Positions 25,554 to 36,415 of a stretch of 64,000 nucleotides of DNA are shown here, piece after piece; position 1 is the first letter of the stretch, and each line of letters opens with the position of its first letter. A program made the translations under genes and the position numbers. The stretch is taken from NCBI GenBank assembly GCA_964036155.1, contig OZ038423.1, positions 41,245,249 through 41,309,248 on the forward strand, written 5' to 3'. The stretch is from Diploscapter coronatus. Lineage: Eukaryota > Nematoda > Chromadorea > Rhabditida > Rhabditidae. The notes under the pieces are model-generated. The model was not told the DNA's origin. It saw only the letters and a program-made list of their open reading frames with translations, and ran no database searches.

Positions 25554-26647
25554 CTATGCTTTTTCACAAAGACCTTCGTTTTTGTTAGCGACGTATGGTT
25601 TTTCACAGCCGGATGCTGTGTCGCCTGTCGTATAAATTTCCTCGTCAATGTAATTTCCCTGAATTCACTTCATCTGCTTTTTAACCATTGAAATAATTCC
25701 TACATCAGGATAGTACTGACAGACAAGAAGCATCTCTCCAGGCTTCATGTGTGCAGAGCCGCAGCCAACTCTCTCCGTCTTGTCCCACAACATCTTCAAA
25801 GAATTTCTTAAAGCCTTATGATAAAAGTATAAAATCAGATACCTGAGTCGTGTGACCGATCTTACAGTTGTTCTTTGACCCTGCAAATGTGAGCGAATCG
25901 ATTCCACATTCGGTTATTTCATCTCCAAGATTATGTACCAATTTCTAAAAAAAATCATTTCAAAACTGAACCCAGGATAACTCTAAGAGTCTTACACTAA
26001 GAACACCCTTTCTATCGAACTCATATCCCTTCTGCCGTCGATATGCCAAGTTCTCTCCAGCCCCCTCGAATCGATCCCCGTTGTCCGTCTTCGAGTGCTC
26101 GAACACTCGTTTTTCGGCGTATTTCTGAGCTGCTTCAGCAATATCGTTATCCCAAATCTGCAAGTCGATTCAATATGTAAAACCCATGAAAATCGGAAGT
26201 GATTGAAACTCTTATTTAGACTTAGAGTATTATGAGATTCGGAATCATCTTTTCTACTCTAGATTTCGATTTCAACTTCATTCAGAAACTTTTAAAATCA
26301 TCACTTGATTTCTACTCAAAATTTTCAACTTTAAACTCGGAGCATCGACGATATTTGTAAATCTTACAAGAGCACGCATATTGGAAGCCGAAGGTAGATA
26401 ATCGCCCAGCTCAGTTCCCTTCTTGTTCTGATACTTGCCTTTGGCACACGAACTTCGATACTCGTTATGGATCTAGAATAGTGGAATTTTGGAAAAAAAT
26501 CGCAGATGAATATCAAACATCGAGAATGAGTTTCTTTTCCTCCTCACTCAGTCCATCTTCCCAATCGGGCTTCAGAGACTTCGACGAAATCGATGTGAAA
26601 TAACTCGCAGAACAAATAACAAATAGAAGTTTTGTAGAAAAAGTCAT
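25554..26647 (-). CDS. Secreted CAP/SCP-domain protein (venom-allergen-like)
   Basis: Six exons give 230 aa: 26647-26519, 26472-26368, 26157-25996, 25944-25843, 25793-25704 and 25658-25554. The protein starts with a signal peptide (MTFSTKLLFVICSASYFTS). The CAP core follows: IHNEYRSS, SNMRALIWDNDIAEAAQKYA, FEHS, GAGENLAY, CKIGHTTQMLWDKTERVGCG, then CQYYPD joined to GNYIDEEIY. The CAP tetrad can be placed as His in FEHS, Glu in GENLA, His in GHTTQ and an acidic residue in the DEITECG segment. Usual members have GHYTQVVW, so the motif here is slightly divergent. The cysteines fit a disulphide-bonded extracellular protein. Nematodes carry many such genes (SCP, ASP, VAL), and the physiological role is usually unknown. 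AATAAA lies just past the stop (25531-25536 on the complement). The gene converges on SGSM3, with 187 bp between stops. Confidence 0.92.
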
Positions 26648-27417
26648 GTTGAAAAGTGCTCAACTTTCCAGAAAATGCTTCGAACAATTGAGCGCTTCTT
26701 TATAATTAGAAATTTTTCGATTTATTTCTTTCCGTCTTCAAAATTATTAGAAATTTTAGCTAGACTAATTAAATTTTTGATGAAACATCACCCATTGATT
26801 ACACCAACTTCATAGAATAAAAGAGATCAAGATCGGTAATTTCTGTTCTAAAAATACGTGTTTAGTTTGTTAAAATGGTACCATATAAAATTATCGAAAT
26901 ATTCTGAGCCGTAAATAACAAACAAACAAACAAATGAAGGATACGGTCTTACAAGCCTTTTCCCTTCGGAAAATCCGGCATTTACGTTAACGGTGAGCAG
27001 GGAGAAGGCGAACTGTCTTGGTCTATCGTTTTCTCACTATTTCCAAAGGATAAGGCTTGTAAGGCCGCGCATACTGGAATTATTCATTAGCGGATCTGGG
27101 AGTCGAGATTCTCATGGATTTTGCATTATAACCAGTCGTTAATAGAAGGCACGTCGCTAGCAGCATAATTTGCGTAAAGACCTCTTTTTTGTAATGTAAC
27201 TTTCTGAAGAAAAAAATTGGCACCTTGTAGTTATCACTGTGTTTATTCTCTTCATGCCATTTCTCAGAAAAGAGGGTGGCAACTATAGTGAGCCAAAAAA
27301 TAAAATGTATACAATATGTTCAACTTGGAAAAAAACTTTACTTTTGAAGAAAAAGTAATAAATAAGGACAATAAAAAACGAATGAAAAACATTTTAATTA
27401 AGAAAAAGAGATCTTTT
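26648..27417. other. Intergenic gap with a short inverted-repeat element
   Basis: The 5' flank of the CAP gene and the 3' flank of the WD40 gene. It contains the 26942-27070 element; the rest is AT-rich with nothing recognised. Confidence 0.5.
26942..27070. mobile_element. Short inverted-repeat element, about 130 bp
   Basis: The left end (CTTACAAGCCTTTTCCC) matches the right end read on the other strand (CTTACAAGCCTTATCC), and both continue into GGAAA. It has no coding capacity, as expected for a MITE. Its ends differ from the Tc1-like family elsewhere in the window. Confidence 0.7.
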
Positions 27418-30400
27418 TTATTGATCCTCGTACTCATTTTGCTGGGAAGGATAATTGCTCGATTCTGATTTCACGTGGACATTCATCGGTGGGGGATTGG
27501 GAGAATCCTGGAATGACCTCTTTTTTTAAAACTGATCTAATTTCCGAAAATTTGATCCCTTTCAATATTTTTATTAAATCAAAATGACTTCTTCCTAACA
27601 TATACGTTCTACCTGCTCCTGAAAATCCGGGTACGATTCGTGATCGGGATTTTGTTGACCTTCCTGTTGCTGCCTCTCCCCATCATCGGTTTCGAGTTGA
27701 TCCGCCTCCTGTTCAGGCTCCTGGGTTTGATTCTGGCTTTGACTTTGCGGCTCGACCTTCGGAACGGCGAATTCGTGGGTGGGCTCCTGAAAAATAAAAT
27801 TTAAAAAGAAATCGAAAAATATGTATATTTCTATTTAGAAAAATAACTTCTTTTCGAAAAATTTCCAGAATACTCTAGAATAATTCTTCTAAAGCTAAGA
27901 AAAACCAGGGATTAACAGAACTTTTAATTTTTCACCTCCTCCATGTTGACTTCTAGTCCCTGGCCGGAATTTTCGTCATCGTCCCCGACCTGATCAATGT
28001 TTTCCGCTCGAGTTTCCGGATTCATACTCATGTCCGACTCCTGGTAGGTGCTCTGAAAAATACGGCCTTTATTTCTCAAGAAGAAAGATAAGACCTGATC
28101 CGGATACTGGCTCTCCATGTACTGCGAGATGTCGGCTTGGTATTGATGGAGGCGGAGTTCGGGTTCCTGGAAAAATACTAAATTTAAAGAAAAAGGAAAG
28201 AAATACCTGGAAACTGCCCTCGGTCGGCTGGTCACTGTATCCGATCATTTGTGGTTCTTCCTGAGCGACTTCCTGCTGTTCCATGTTCATTTCCAGATAG
28301 TCCGGTTCCGGTTCCAATTCGATGTCCTCAGGCTCAGGAGTCGGTTCTTTGGAAGATAGGGCGTCCTCGGAAGTGGGGATTCTGAAAATTCAGGAATTCA
28401 AAAATTAGACAATAAATGTTTTACGAAATATTCAGACTTACGAATAGCAAACGATGGACTTGTCGTCTCCAACCGAAAGCAGATGCCGACCTCTGGGCGT
28501 GAAAACGATGGAACTAATTGGGCAAGTGTGCACCACTGGGACGGTCTGAAATTGAGCTTTTCGGGAAATATCCTAATTTTAAATTTGACACAAAATCATA
28601 CAAGGAGAAGAGGTAAGTCTTTCTTCTTCACAAACAATATCCAGCCTGATAAGCGCATGAAAATTGCAGAAAAACTCAGAGTAACCATGTATTAATAGTA
28701 TTTTTAAGTTACTTGAATCGGAGTTTGCATTTCCAGGTGCCAAAGGTAGATCTGAGCAGCCATATTACTGCTCGCGAATCTGTATCCATTCGAGCGCTCG
28801 TCGATCATCACACAGGTCACCGGGTCACGATTTCCACAATACATTCGAATTACGCCAGCTGGTTTGTCTCCGCTGAAAATTTGAATCTCAAAGATAATAC
28901 ATGTATTATTTCATGAAAGAAACATTAAATTCGATTTTTATTTTTTAAGAGCATAAATCGGAAAATTCGAACCTCCCATGGATGGAGTGCATTTTGATCG
29001 TTTTGTCATCCGAGCCAGTCAGGAAATTCGCGTTATCCAGGGTGAAAGCCACGGTGCGGATTTTCATCGAGTGGACTAAAAATTAGTCTTTTTTTTATAA
29101 AATGAAAAAAAAAGGTTTAAAAACCTTCAAAAGTGTTTTGAAGGGTGAAAGATTCAGCGTGGAAAATGTTGACGGTTCCTTCGACCATCGCGACTGCTAT
29201 ATACTGATTGTTGGGGCTCTAAAATATAAATTTAAAAAATAAGAAATAATAATTAACAAAAAAACTCACGCAGGCAATGCAAGAAGCGTGCTTGGCGTTT
29301 TGGAGAGGCGTCTGTCGGCTGATCTTCCCATCCGTATCGATTTCGGTCAGGTTTCCGGAGAAACTCGCTAAAAGTACAAATTTAAACATTTTCCAGAATT
29401 TGAAAATGTTCGGATTACCGGTCAAATAATTCTTGCCGTTGTTGGAGATCTTGATGTGCACCGTTTCGCCGTAGCCGAAGTCGTGTTTCAGCATCTAATT
29501 TTTCCAATTTTTTAGTTTTTTCATCGAAATTTTTTACCTGAGGACCCTCTTCGCTCAAGACTATCTCCTTCAGAATGCAGTCGATGCCCAGAACTAGGAT
29601 GTCTGGAATTTTAACATAATAAAGGAAAGAATCAAATCGAACTTGAAAAAATAATAATTTTAAAAATTCCAACTTTTTCCATCTGGCGTCGCGTCGCAGG
29701 ACTGCGTAGCCATTCTCCATTCACCCAAAACGTGCTTTTCCACGATGTTCACGCTGCGATTCTCGATCTCATCCCTCAAATACATTTGTGTTTTAGTTTT
29801 TTTTTTTTTAAATAAAATTTACACTCAATTGGAATTTTTCTCATTTTCAATAGGAAAGTGAAATCGAATCTAACTTTTTCTTAATAAAATTTCGGTTTCT
29901 ATTGAACTTTTATGTAGTTCTGTAAAAAGAATCAAATTGATTTTTCGTCGAAAAGCAGAAATGCGACTCACATTCTCCAAATCTTGGCCGAATCGTGAGC
30001 GACGGTGATCAGGCCGGTTGAGCTTCGACTGGAACTTGCCCGGAATGGGAAAATCCCAACGATACCTCGATTGTGCGCTGAAAAATACAGAATCCATTTT
30101 TTCAAATCGATTTTACAGAAATTCAAGATATTTTTCTGAAAACTCAAATTTTCAGATTTTGATCCCTTTTCCAGGATTTTCAAAATTTCCAAGTTTTTTG
30201 AATTTTGATTTTCTCATTGTCTTTCTAAACAAAATCTTCGATAGTCGTTCTTAAATTGGATTTTCAGCGTCGCGATTTTAAACCGAGATTTTGGATTTTC
30301 ATAACTTGCTGTTTTCTTGGTCTATCCTTTATTTATCATAGGATAGTTTTATTTTCAAAAATATTTATTTTTCGAATACCGACCGTTTTGAACCTGCCCA

Positions 30401-30471
30401 GCAACTTTTGCGGAGAGTTCCGAAAAGCCTTCATCCTCATTTTCGTTGCCGGTCGATTTCAGTTCCACCAT
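27418..30471 (-). CDS. WD40-repeat protein, WDR61/Ski8-like, with long acidic tail
   Basis: Fifteen exons give 540 aa: 30471-30384, 30077-29972, 29774-29674, 29602-29538, 29494-29419, 29367-29270, 29218-29125, 29075-28973, 28872-28713, 28545-28442, 28381-28207, 28166-28095, 28052-27936, 27786-27613 and 27507-27418. The first 340 residues form about seven divergent WD40 blades, for example NQYIAVAMVEGTVNIFHAES, HSMKIRTVAFT.., LTGSDDKTIKMHSI and LLSVGDDKSIVCYSI. Spacing and motifs resemble WDR61/Ski8, a subunit of the PAF1 transcription complex and the SKI exosome cofactor. The last 200 residues are Glu/Gln/Pro-rich, low complexity and absent from WDR61 (about 305 aa in human). Another WD40 family is possible. 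An acceptor-like TTTTCAG lies 5 nt upstream of the ATG. Exon sizes and phases are fully consistent. Confidence 0.85.
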
Positions 30472-31382
30472 TTCTTCTGAAAATCAACCAATCGATAAAA
30501 TGGACTCTCTAATTCCAATAAGCGACGGTTTAAATTTTACGAAATTTTTAATGAAACGAAAGAAAAAAGAAAATGAAAGAAAGAAATCGAGAATCGATTG
30601 AAAAGTGGAAAATGCCAGTCGAAAATAACCGATTTGCCACTTTGCGCGGACTTTAGTGAGTTTCGAAAGGTGGCAAAAAGCGGGGAGTATAAGTAGGGTT
30701 CTCAAGCTCCGTCTCCCTGAAGAAAAGCGTTTGTGGTAGAAACGTGGTAGTCGGAAATCAAAAATTTGGGAAGGAAGTACCCTTCAAATCCCAAATGTCT
30801 CTAAAATTCTACCTTGATCGACGATAAGCCTGATGAAATGGTCCTGTGCAAAAAAAAATCAGGACAAAATAGCCACACAACACACAAGCAATATTTCGTT
30901 TGAGAAAATGTGTTTATTTTGGGTGACAGATTCTTGCAACTTTTTAACCTAGAAAATTTTGAAGTTTATTTTTTCTTCACGAAAGTCCTATTTACGTCCC
31001 TATGACATTCTTCACAAAATTTTATTCGAAACATCAATCCAGCATATCTGCTTGAGGGCCCTACCTGTGCCTTACCTGTCAAATACATAACTTGTTGGCA
31101 TCCTTGAAATAGGTATAAAACTGACATAAACCAATCTCACAATAGGACTCACGAGTAATCATTAGCAATCATAATATAAAATTGAAACTAATCTTGAGAA
31201 ATTATATTTTGTATGTATTATTTTCTATAAATTCATCAAATTTATTCACTCGGCTAAATTTGTTTCATTAGATACAACAAATGAAATACTCAAATGTGTC
31301 GAAAAGCAATAAAATTTTACTTTTTTTTTTAAAGATATTTGTAGTTTCTGATTTATGATTAGGAAGGTAGTGAATAATGAAT
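30472..31382. other. Gap between two minus-strand genes
   Basis: Upstream flank of the WD40 gene and downstream flank of the I-BAR gene. It contains one copy of the dispersed 105-bp repeat (30684-30796). No other gene or RNA was recognised. Confidence 0.5.
30684..30796 (-). repeat. Dispersed 105-bp repeat, copy B
   Basis: On the minus strand it matches copies at 35503-35605 and 58182-58287 almost end to end. Shared blocks include TGAAGGGTACTTCC, ACTACCACGTTTCTACCACA and GGAGCTTGAG (with variation). In one frame it encodes [14 protein letters not shown]. It carries a one-base insertion relative to the copy at 58.2 kb, which shifts the downstream frame. It lies about 210 bp upstream of the WD40 gene start, in the same orientation as that gene. 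Confidence 0.85.
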
Positions 31383-34300
31383 TCATTTGTTGATATAGGG
31401 ACTGGGAATCCATCCAGTTCGTCCAGAAACGGTCTCCTTAACGAAAACCCAGCCTCGAGTGCCGCATTTCAACAGTGTCACCTAAAATTTTATCATGATT
31501 AATGATGAAATGACGAGTTGATCTTCGTGAACTTATGAATAATTTTCGATTTTTTCATGATCAAATAAAGGTGTGAATCGTAAAACATGCATATTTCCCT
31601 TATCGGAAACAATTATTCGTCTTGTTTGTTTTATGCTTACCTTGTCGCCTCGATTAACAGTGATTTGTTCACCAGATGAGGCGTTAAAATCGTCATTCAC
31701 AATCAGAATACTTCCATACTGACTTGGCAAGAAAGGAGCTGGGACCATCACTGAAATAAAATTTCAGATTACACGCTTTTTATTATTATCATATTATGCT
31801 TGAATGGCACAATTATCTTCATTTTTATGCGATGGAACTTTACCTTTTTCAGCAGCAGCATTAGTCTTAGGCGGTGGTCGGTGTGCAGGAGAAACGCCCG
31901 GATTGTAATCTGCTTCCACCACATACTTTGGTCGATTCAATTCTTCTGCCTAATATTGGGATCACTGAATTTTGAAATACCAGAAGTCAGTTTACCGTGA
32001 TGACGTATGAAGTATCGTTGTATCTGCGTGGAAATTCGGGCGAATTCATGTAGCTGGTATTCTGCGTTTGAACTGGTGGAATGGGAGAGCGACTTCTGGG
32101 AGGCTGAATGATATAGTTATGATGGAAATATAGATATGAACTGAAGATTCGAAATTGAACGTAAGGCTGAGCAAGCAAATGTCATGATTACGGGTTGCTG
32201 ATCTAATAAATATCACGAAATTTTATCACGAAGAACAGCTGTGAATCATTCAAGTTATCGTCTTACAATTACTGACTGACATTTAATCAGAGCTTATTGT
32301 TAGAAAGCATCTACTGATGCCTAATGTTATGCATACTCCATGGCATTTAGAATTGCTAGAGATTGACTTTCAACTTCAAATTCAATCTAACAAACAAGTA
32401 TCAATCAAAATTGAAGTTATCTTCGGGAAATTTTGGAGCAATTAGACGAGGATTAGACGAGGTTGAAGTTGGATATTTATCGCACTTCTTCCAACACCTC
32501 TGATCAACGCGTAATTACCGACCTGATATCCGCTGTCGTATTGAGTAACCGAGTTGGCGTAGAGTCGATTGTCGTTGGCAGGCGGCTGGTAACGAGCAGC
32601 GGCTGCATCGTTCGAGGGGAGCATCCCGAAAACAGGCACAGCGCCTGGGAATTTTCTTTCGCCTGGCGCTCGGGGAATCCCTGGCGGAAGTACTGCAGGC
32701 GGAGGGGGCACATAGCGGACAGTCTCCTCCAGATCCGAGTCGAAAGTGGAGTGGGCTTGCGGGGCTTGTGAGGGAATTCCCGGTGACAGCGTCATTCCCG
32801 TGCTAAATGTCACTCCCTCGTCCGGCCTCTCCTGCCGAATTGGCAAAGGAACAGGCTTCGCATCGTAGACAACTCGATCCTGCAGAGTTGACGTTCTTCT
32901 CGGCTCGACATTCTGAAGTGGAATTTTTCAACGGTTTCAAGACACCAAAAAATAACCTGTGGCACCAACTGCGAATGTCGTTTCGTGCTGCTAATCAGAG
33001 CGACTCCAGTAGAATGCTCCTGCAAATTGTTGTTCATTTGATCACCGCCGACACGCATTTCTCCTTACAGTATCCCTTCTCATACTCGGTACTCTGCTGA
33101 TGGTGCCTCCAGGCGATGAGTTCTGAGACTCTGTTTGCGATTTCTGAAGTTTGCTTTATTCAAATTCCTAAATCTTAGTCAGGAATAAACAACATTTTAT
33201 TCAGGAGATATCCTGTCAATGTAAATCGAAAATTTTTTGAGATACAAATTTAGGTTCTGACCTCGAAATATCAACTTAATTTCGTTTTTGATCTTAAGCT
33301 AATTTTGATTTTGTTCCTCAAAAATTCCAACGAACCTCATCGTCCTGTTTGTGCGTATATCCATTTGTGGTAACAGTAGCTCTGTGTAGCTCCTCATTCC
33401 TGGTTGACACCCTGCTCTCCCTGGGCGTTTCTCTCTCCTGTCTCTGTTCGTGTTCATCAGGCTTGTGATGCGTCATTTCAGCAGTCGCATTCACGATTGT
33501 GTCAGTCTGTCTGTGTTGCTCGTGCTGCTCGTGCTCATTTGCCTGCTCACTATTCGACATTTCTCTCCGTAGCAGAGGAAGATCTGTCTTATCGATCACG
33601 TTCAGGTAACTGAAATTAGAATTCTCGAAAAGAAATCATTATGCCATTGCTGGTTAGATTCTTCATGAAAATGATAGAATTGAATTTTAGTATTGACAAA
33701 TTTTTAATCGGACGTGTTTGTGCAATAAAAATCCAGTTAGATTTCGAAAATTCAATTTTGAAAAATAGAATCCGAATCTGAATCGTAATTTAATTTTTTT
33801 TTCAAGCTCAGAATCGGAGTTCCGAACATCCCCTCCTGCGAATGCACAACTTTCACCATTATAGTAATTCACTTTTAGCGTTATTCTGATCCAATAATCG
33901 ATACGCAAGTAATAAGTTTGTTGCAAATCATGGCAAATTATCATTTTCTAATAACTTGCTTTGTTCACTACTCGCTAATAAAATGTGATACTCACGTCTG
34001 AAGCCAATTCTTATGCTTAGTGTAGAAGAATTTGTATCTCATTTCCTGCTGATGATTCCATAAATTGGCTTGTGTTAGGTGGAAATTATCAACATCTCTA
34101 TTATTCTAAAAATTGAATGTTAATTTTACGACTTTTCAGATGCAGAAACCTTGGCTCCTTTCTTGACTTGTCGCTGGATATCCTTATCTGCTTTCTGATA
34201 AGTCTCATGCATCTCTTTGATTTTGACCTTTTCTTCTCGATAATAATGACTGATCTTCTCTATGATTTGACGGAACTCGTCTACCTGAAACAGTAAATAT

Positions 34301-34796
34301 TAGAATACATTTTATTAGAATACAGATAGTGAATTACACAAAATTTATCACGCGCAATATTAGTACAATAGATTGACGAATATTAGAACTTTGCGCTATG
34401 CTAACCAAAACTTGGAGCTTTTCTATTAAAAATGATCGTTGTTCAACAAACAATTACCGTTTTCTGATGTGCATGCACAGCCTTAGCATATTCCTTGAAT
34501 ATGTCAGCCAACTGCCTCGCATATTCCTTCGACCCTTCCGAAGCAGAATCTGCTGAATTGACCAGCTCATTTATCGAATGAATATAGGCTCCGGAATCTC
34601 GTTGCAGCTCTGAATCCAGATTGTTTTCAGATCAAATTAGATTTATCCCACGATCATAGCTTTTTAGCAGAGCATTTCCGGATCCCGAGATATTCTTGAC
34701 AGCGGGAACAAAGCTCTTCGTGAGCTGCGTATAAACTCGATCTGGAATGGTTGTCGCCTCCCGCGCAGTCATCCCAGTGTCGTTATTTTCGCCCAT
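31383..34796 (-). CDS. I-BAR (IMD) and SH3 domain protein, IRSp53/MIM-like
   Basis: Twelve exons give 588 aa: 34796-34652, 34609-34458, 34284-34150, 34105-33996, 33609-33336, 33143-33069, 33019-32957, 32912-32523, 32103-31996, 31949-31844, 31750-31641 and 31481-31383. Residues about 18-200 resemble the helical IMD/I-BAR domain of BAIAP2 (IRSp53): VYTQLTKSFVPAVKNI, GNALLKSYD, EGSKEYARQLADIFKEYAKA and a Lys/Arg-rich helix before NLWNHQQEMRYKFFYTKH. Such domains bundle actin and bend the plasma membrane outwards. A long disordered middle follows: a His/Glu/Gln-rich stretch (about 190-270) and Pro-rich segments (YVPPPPAVLPPG). The C-terminal SH3 (about 530-588) has the usual GWV..GRTGWIP..YI pattern, but the ALYDF-type strand reads LIVNDDF. 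The product probably links Rho GTPases to actin at protrusions. A TAATTTAG acceptor-like site lies upstream of the start. Confidence 0.9.
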
Positions 34797-35502
34797 ATTC
34801 GCGATTTTTACCTAAATTATTATCGATTTTTCAAGAAACTAAAAACTCTTGGGGCGAAACACGCGAATGAGTTGGCATTTTGCATGGCAGAGAAGTTTTC
34901 TCTTCTACTCTGCATTCTGCTCTGTTTACTATCTTTGTCTTTCTACCTATGGACAGTCAAAGTCTTATCTCTGATAAGGAATAAGAATGATTTTGTTAGT
35001 GAACCACGAAATAGCATGCAAATTGAAGAGGAAAATTGATGATATTTTAACGATTACATATTAGCGCCAATGGCAGATGAAGGCGAAGAAGAATTTGTGG
35101 CAGCCTCTTCGAAAAAAGGCGCTTTACTTTTATTATCCCTGCGCATTGCTCGAAGGAAGCAAATTTTTGAGCGGGAATGGAGGAAACAATGAGAAATCGG
35201 TCGTTAATTATTACTGATGTGTTAGATTTAGATAGGATCCCCCAGTAAATATGGCGATTTGATGTTAGTGGCAAAATTTTTTGGCAGAAATGTGAACAGG
35301 ATGGTAAATAATGCTGTTGTTAGGAAAAAAATTAAATTAAACAAATTTTCTATCCGAAAGAATCTCAGAAATTCGTTACTTGAAATGAACACATTTTGGC
35401 AGACTTCAAATTGCGTAGACGCAAAAATTATGACTTGATTTTTTTGCACAGAACCATTTTATCAGGTTTATCATCAACTTAAACGGTTTTTTTTGAGAAA
35501 TT

Positions 35503-35605
35503 TTGGTTTTGAAGGGTACCTCTTGTCCAAATTTGTATTTTCAAACTATCACGTTTCTGTCAAACACGCATTTTTGCAAGAGGCGAAGCTTGAGGACTCT
35601 AGATT
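35503..35605 (+). repeat. Dispersed 105-bp repeat, copy C
   Basis: Matches copies A (58182-58287) and B (30684-30796) along its length, with more substitutions. The shared frame stays open and reads YHVSVKHAFLQ at the position where the other copies read [11 protein letters not shown]. The frame continues as an ORF to about 35.78 kb with no similarity I recognise, so the ORF itself is not called as a gene. Confidence 0.75.
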
Positions 35606-36244
35606 TGGAATAGACACAATGATGATTTGTAGTAGGCAAGCTGGAAGGATCTATGCTTACGAAATGTATAATGGCAATAGAATGGTGACTGAGGTAAGCT
35701 TGCTAAATAAAATTTGTCATTTTCACAGATCTCCCACTCGGCTGAGTCGAATCCAGTTGATCAGTTTCAGGAATAATTTTTAGTAAAGATTTTATTCAAG
35801 AAAAAATTGTAAAATTATGCTGAAACACTCGGTATACGAATTTCAGGATATCATGATTCTTATTCAATCGAATAACTTGTATCCACAGAGCTATAATGAT
35901 TTGCACTCATTTCAAAACTTTCCTCTGAAAATTACTCATTTTTCGATCATTTGCGCTTTCTTGTTCTCTTCAGCTGGTCTTTGAGCTCAACAACAGACAG
36001 TCTGCTGGCAGAAATCGTCTTGGGTGATTTCCCCGTTGAGCAAAGAACAGCGCATCGCACAAAGCAACGAATGCAAAAGCATTGTCTCGATTTCAAACGA
36101 ATCGTCGATTGCGCAATTTCAAAAGGGAATAAGAGAAAGAAAACGTGTACATGAATTTTAAAAAGTATGCACTATGATCAACAAGTTATGATTTATCTAG
36201 TCTTTTATCAATGCTCAATTGGATAACTTGCGAATGATGAAGAG

Positions 36245-36415
36245 ACAGAGTGTGCAATAACAAATAATGTTTTTGTAAGTGACAAAGTGATTTTTTTGTC
36301 AAACTGCATTTTTATTAAAAAATAAAAGATACTCTTTTATTTAATGAAGCCACTCCATAAATTGCAAAAAAAAATCACTCTGCTACTCCGTTATTTCTAA
36401 ACTGTCACACTGTTC
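36245..36415. mobile_element. Possible Tc1-type MITE
   Basis: Imperfect inverted ends: the left reads ACAGAGTGTG then GTGACAAAGTGATTTTTTT; the right, on the other strand, reads ACAGTGTGACAG then GTAGCAGAGTGATTTTTTT. The spacing differs by a few bases, and there is no ORF. CAGTGTGAC-like ends are common in Tc1/mariner-derived elements of nematodes. Confidence 0.5.

Noticed and set aside
35493..35783. Plus-strand ORF of 96 aa
   Set aside because: Its first third is the dispersed repeat copy C; the rest has no recognised similarity and no splice context. Reported as repeat, not gene.
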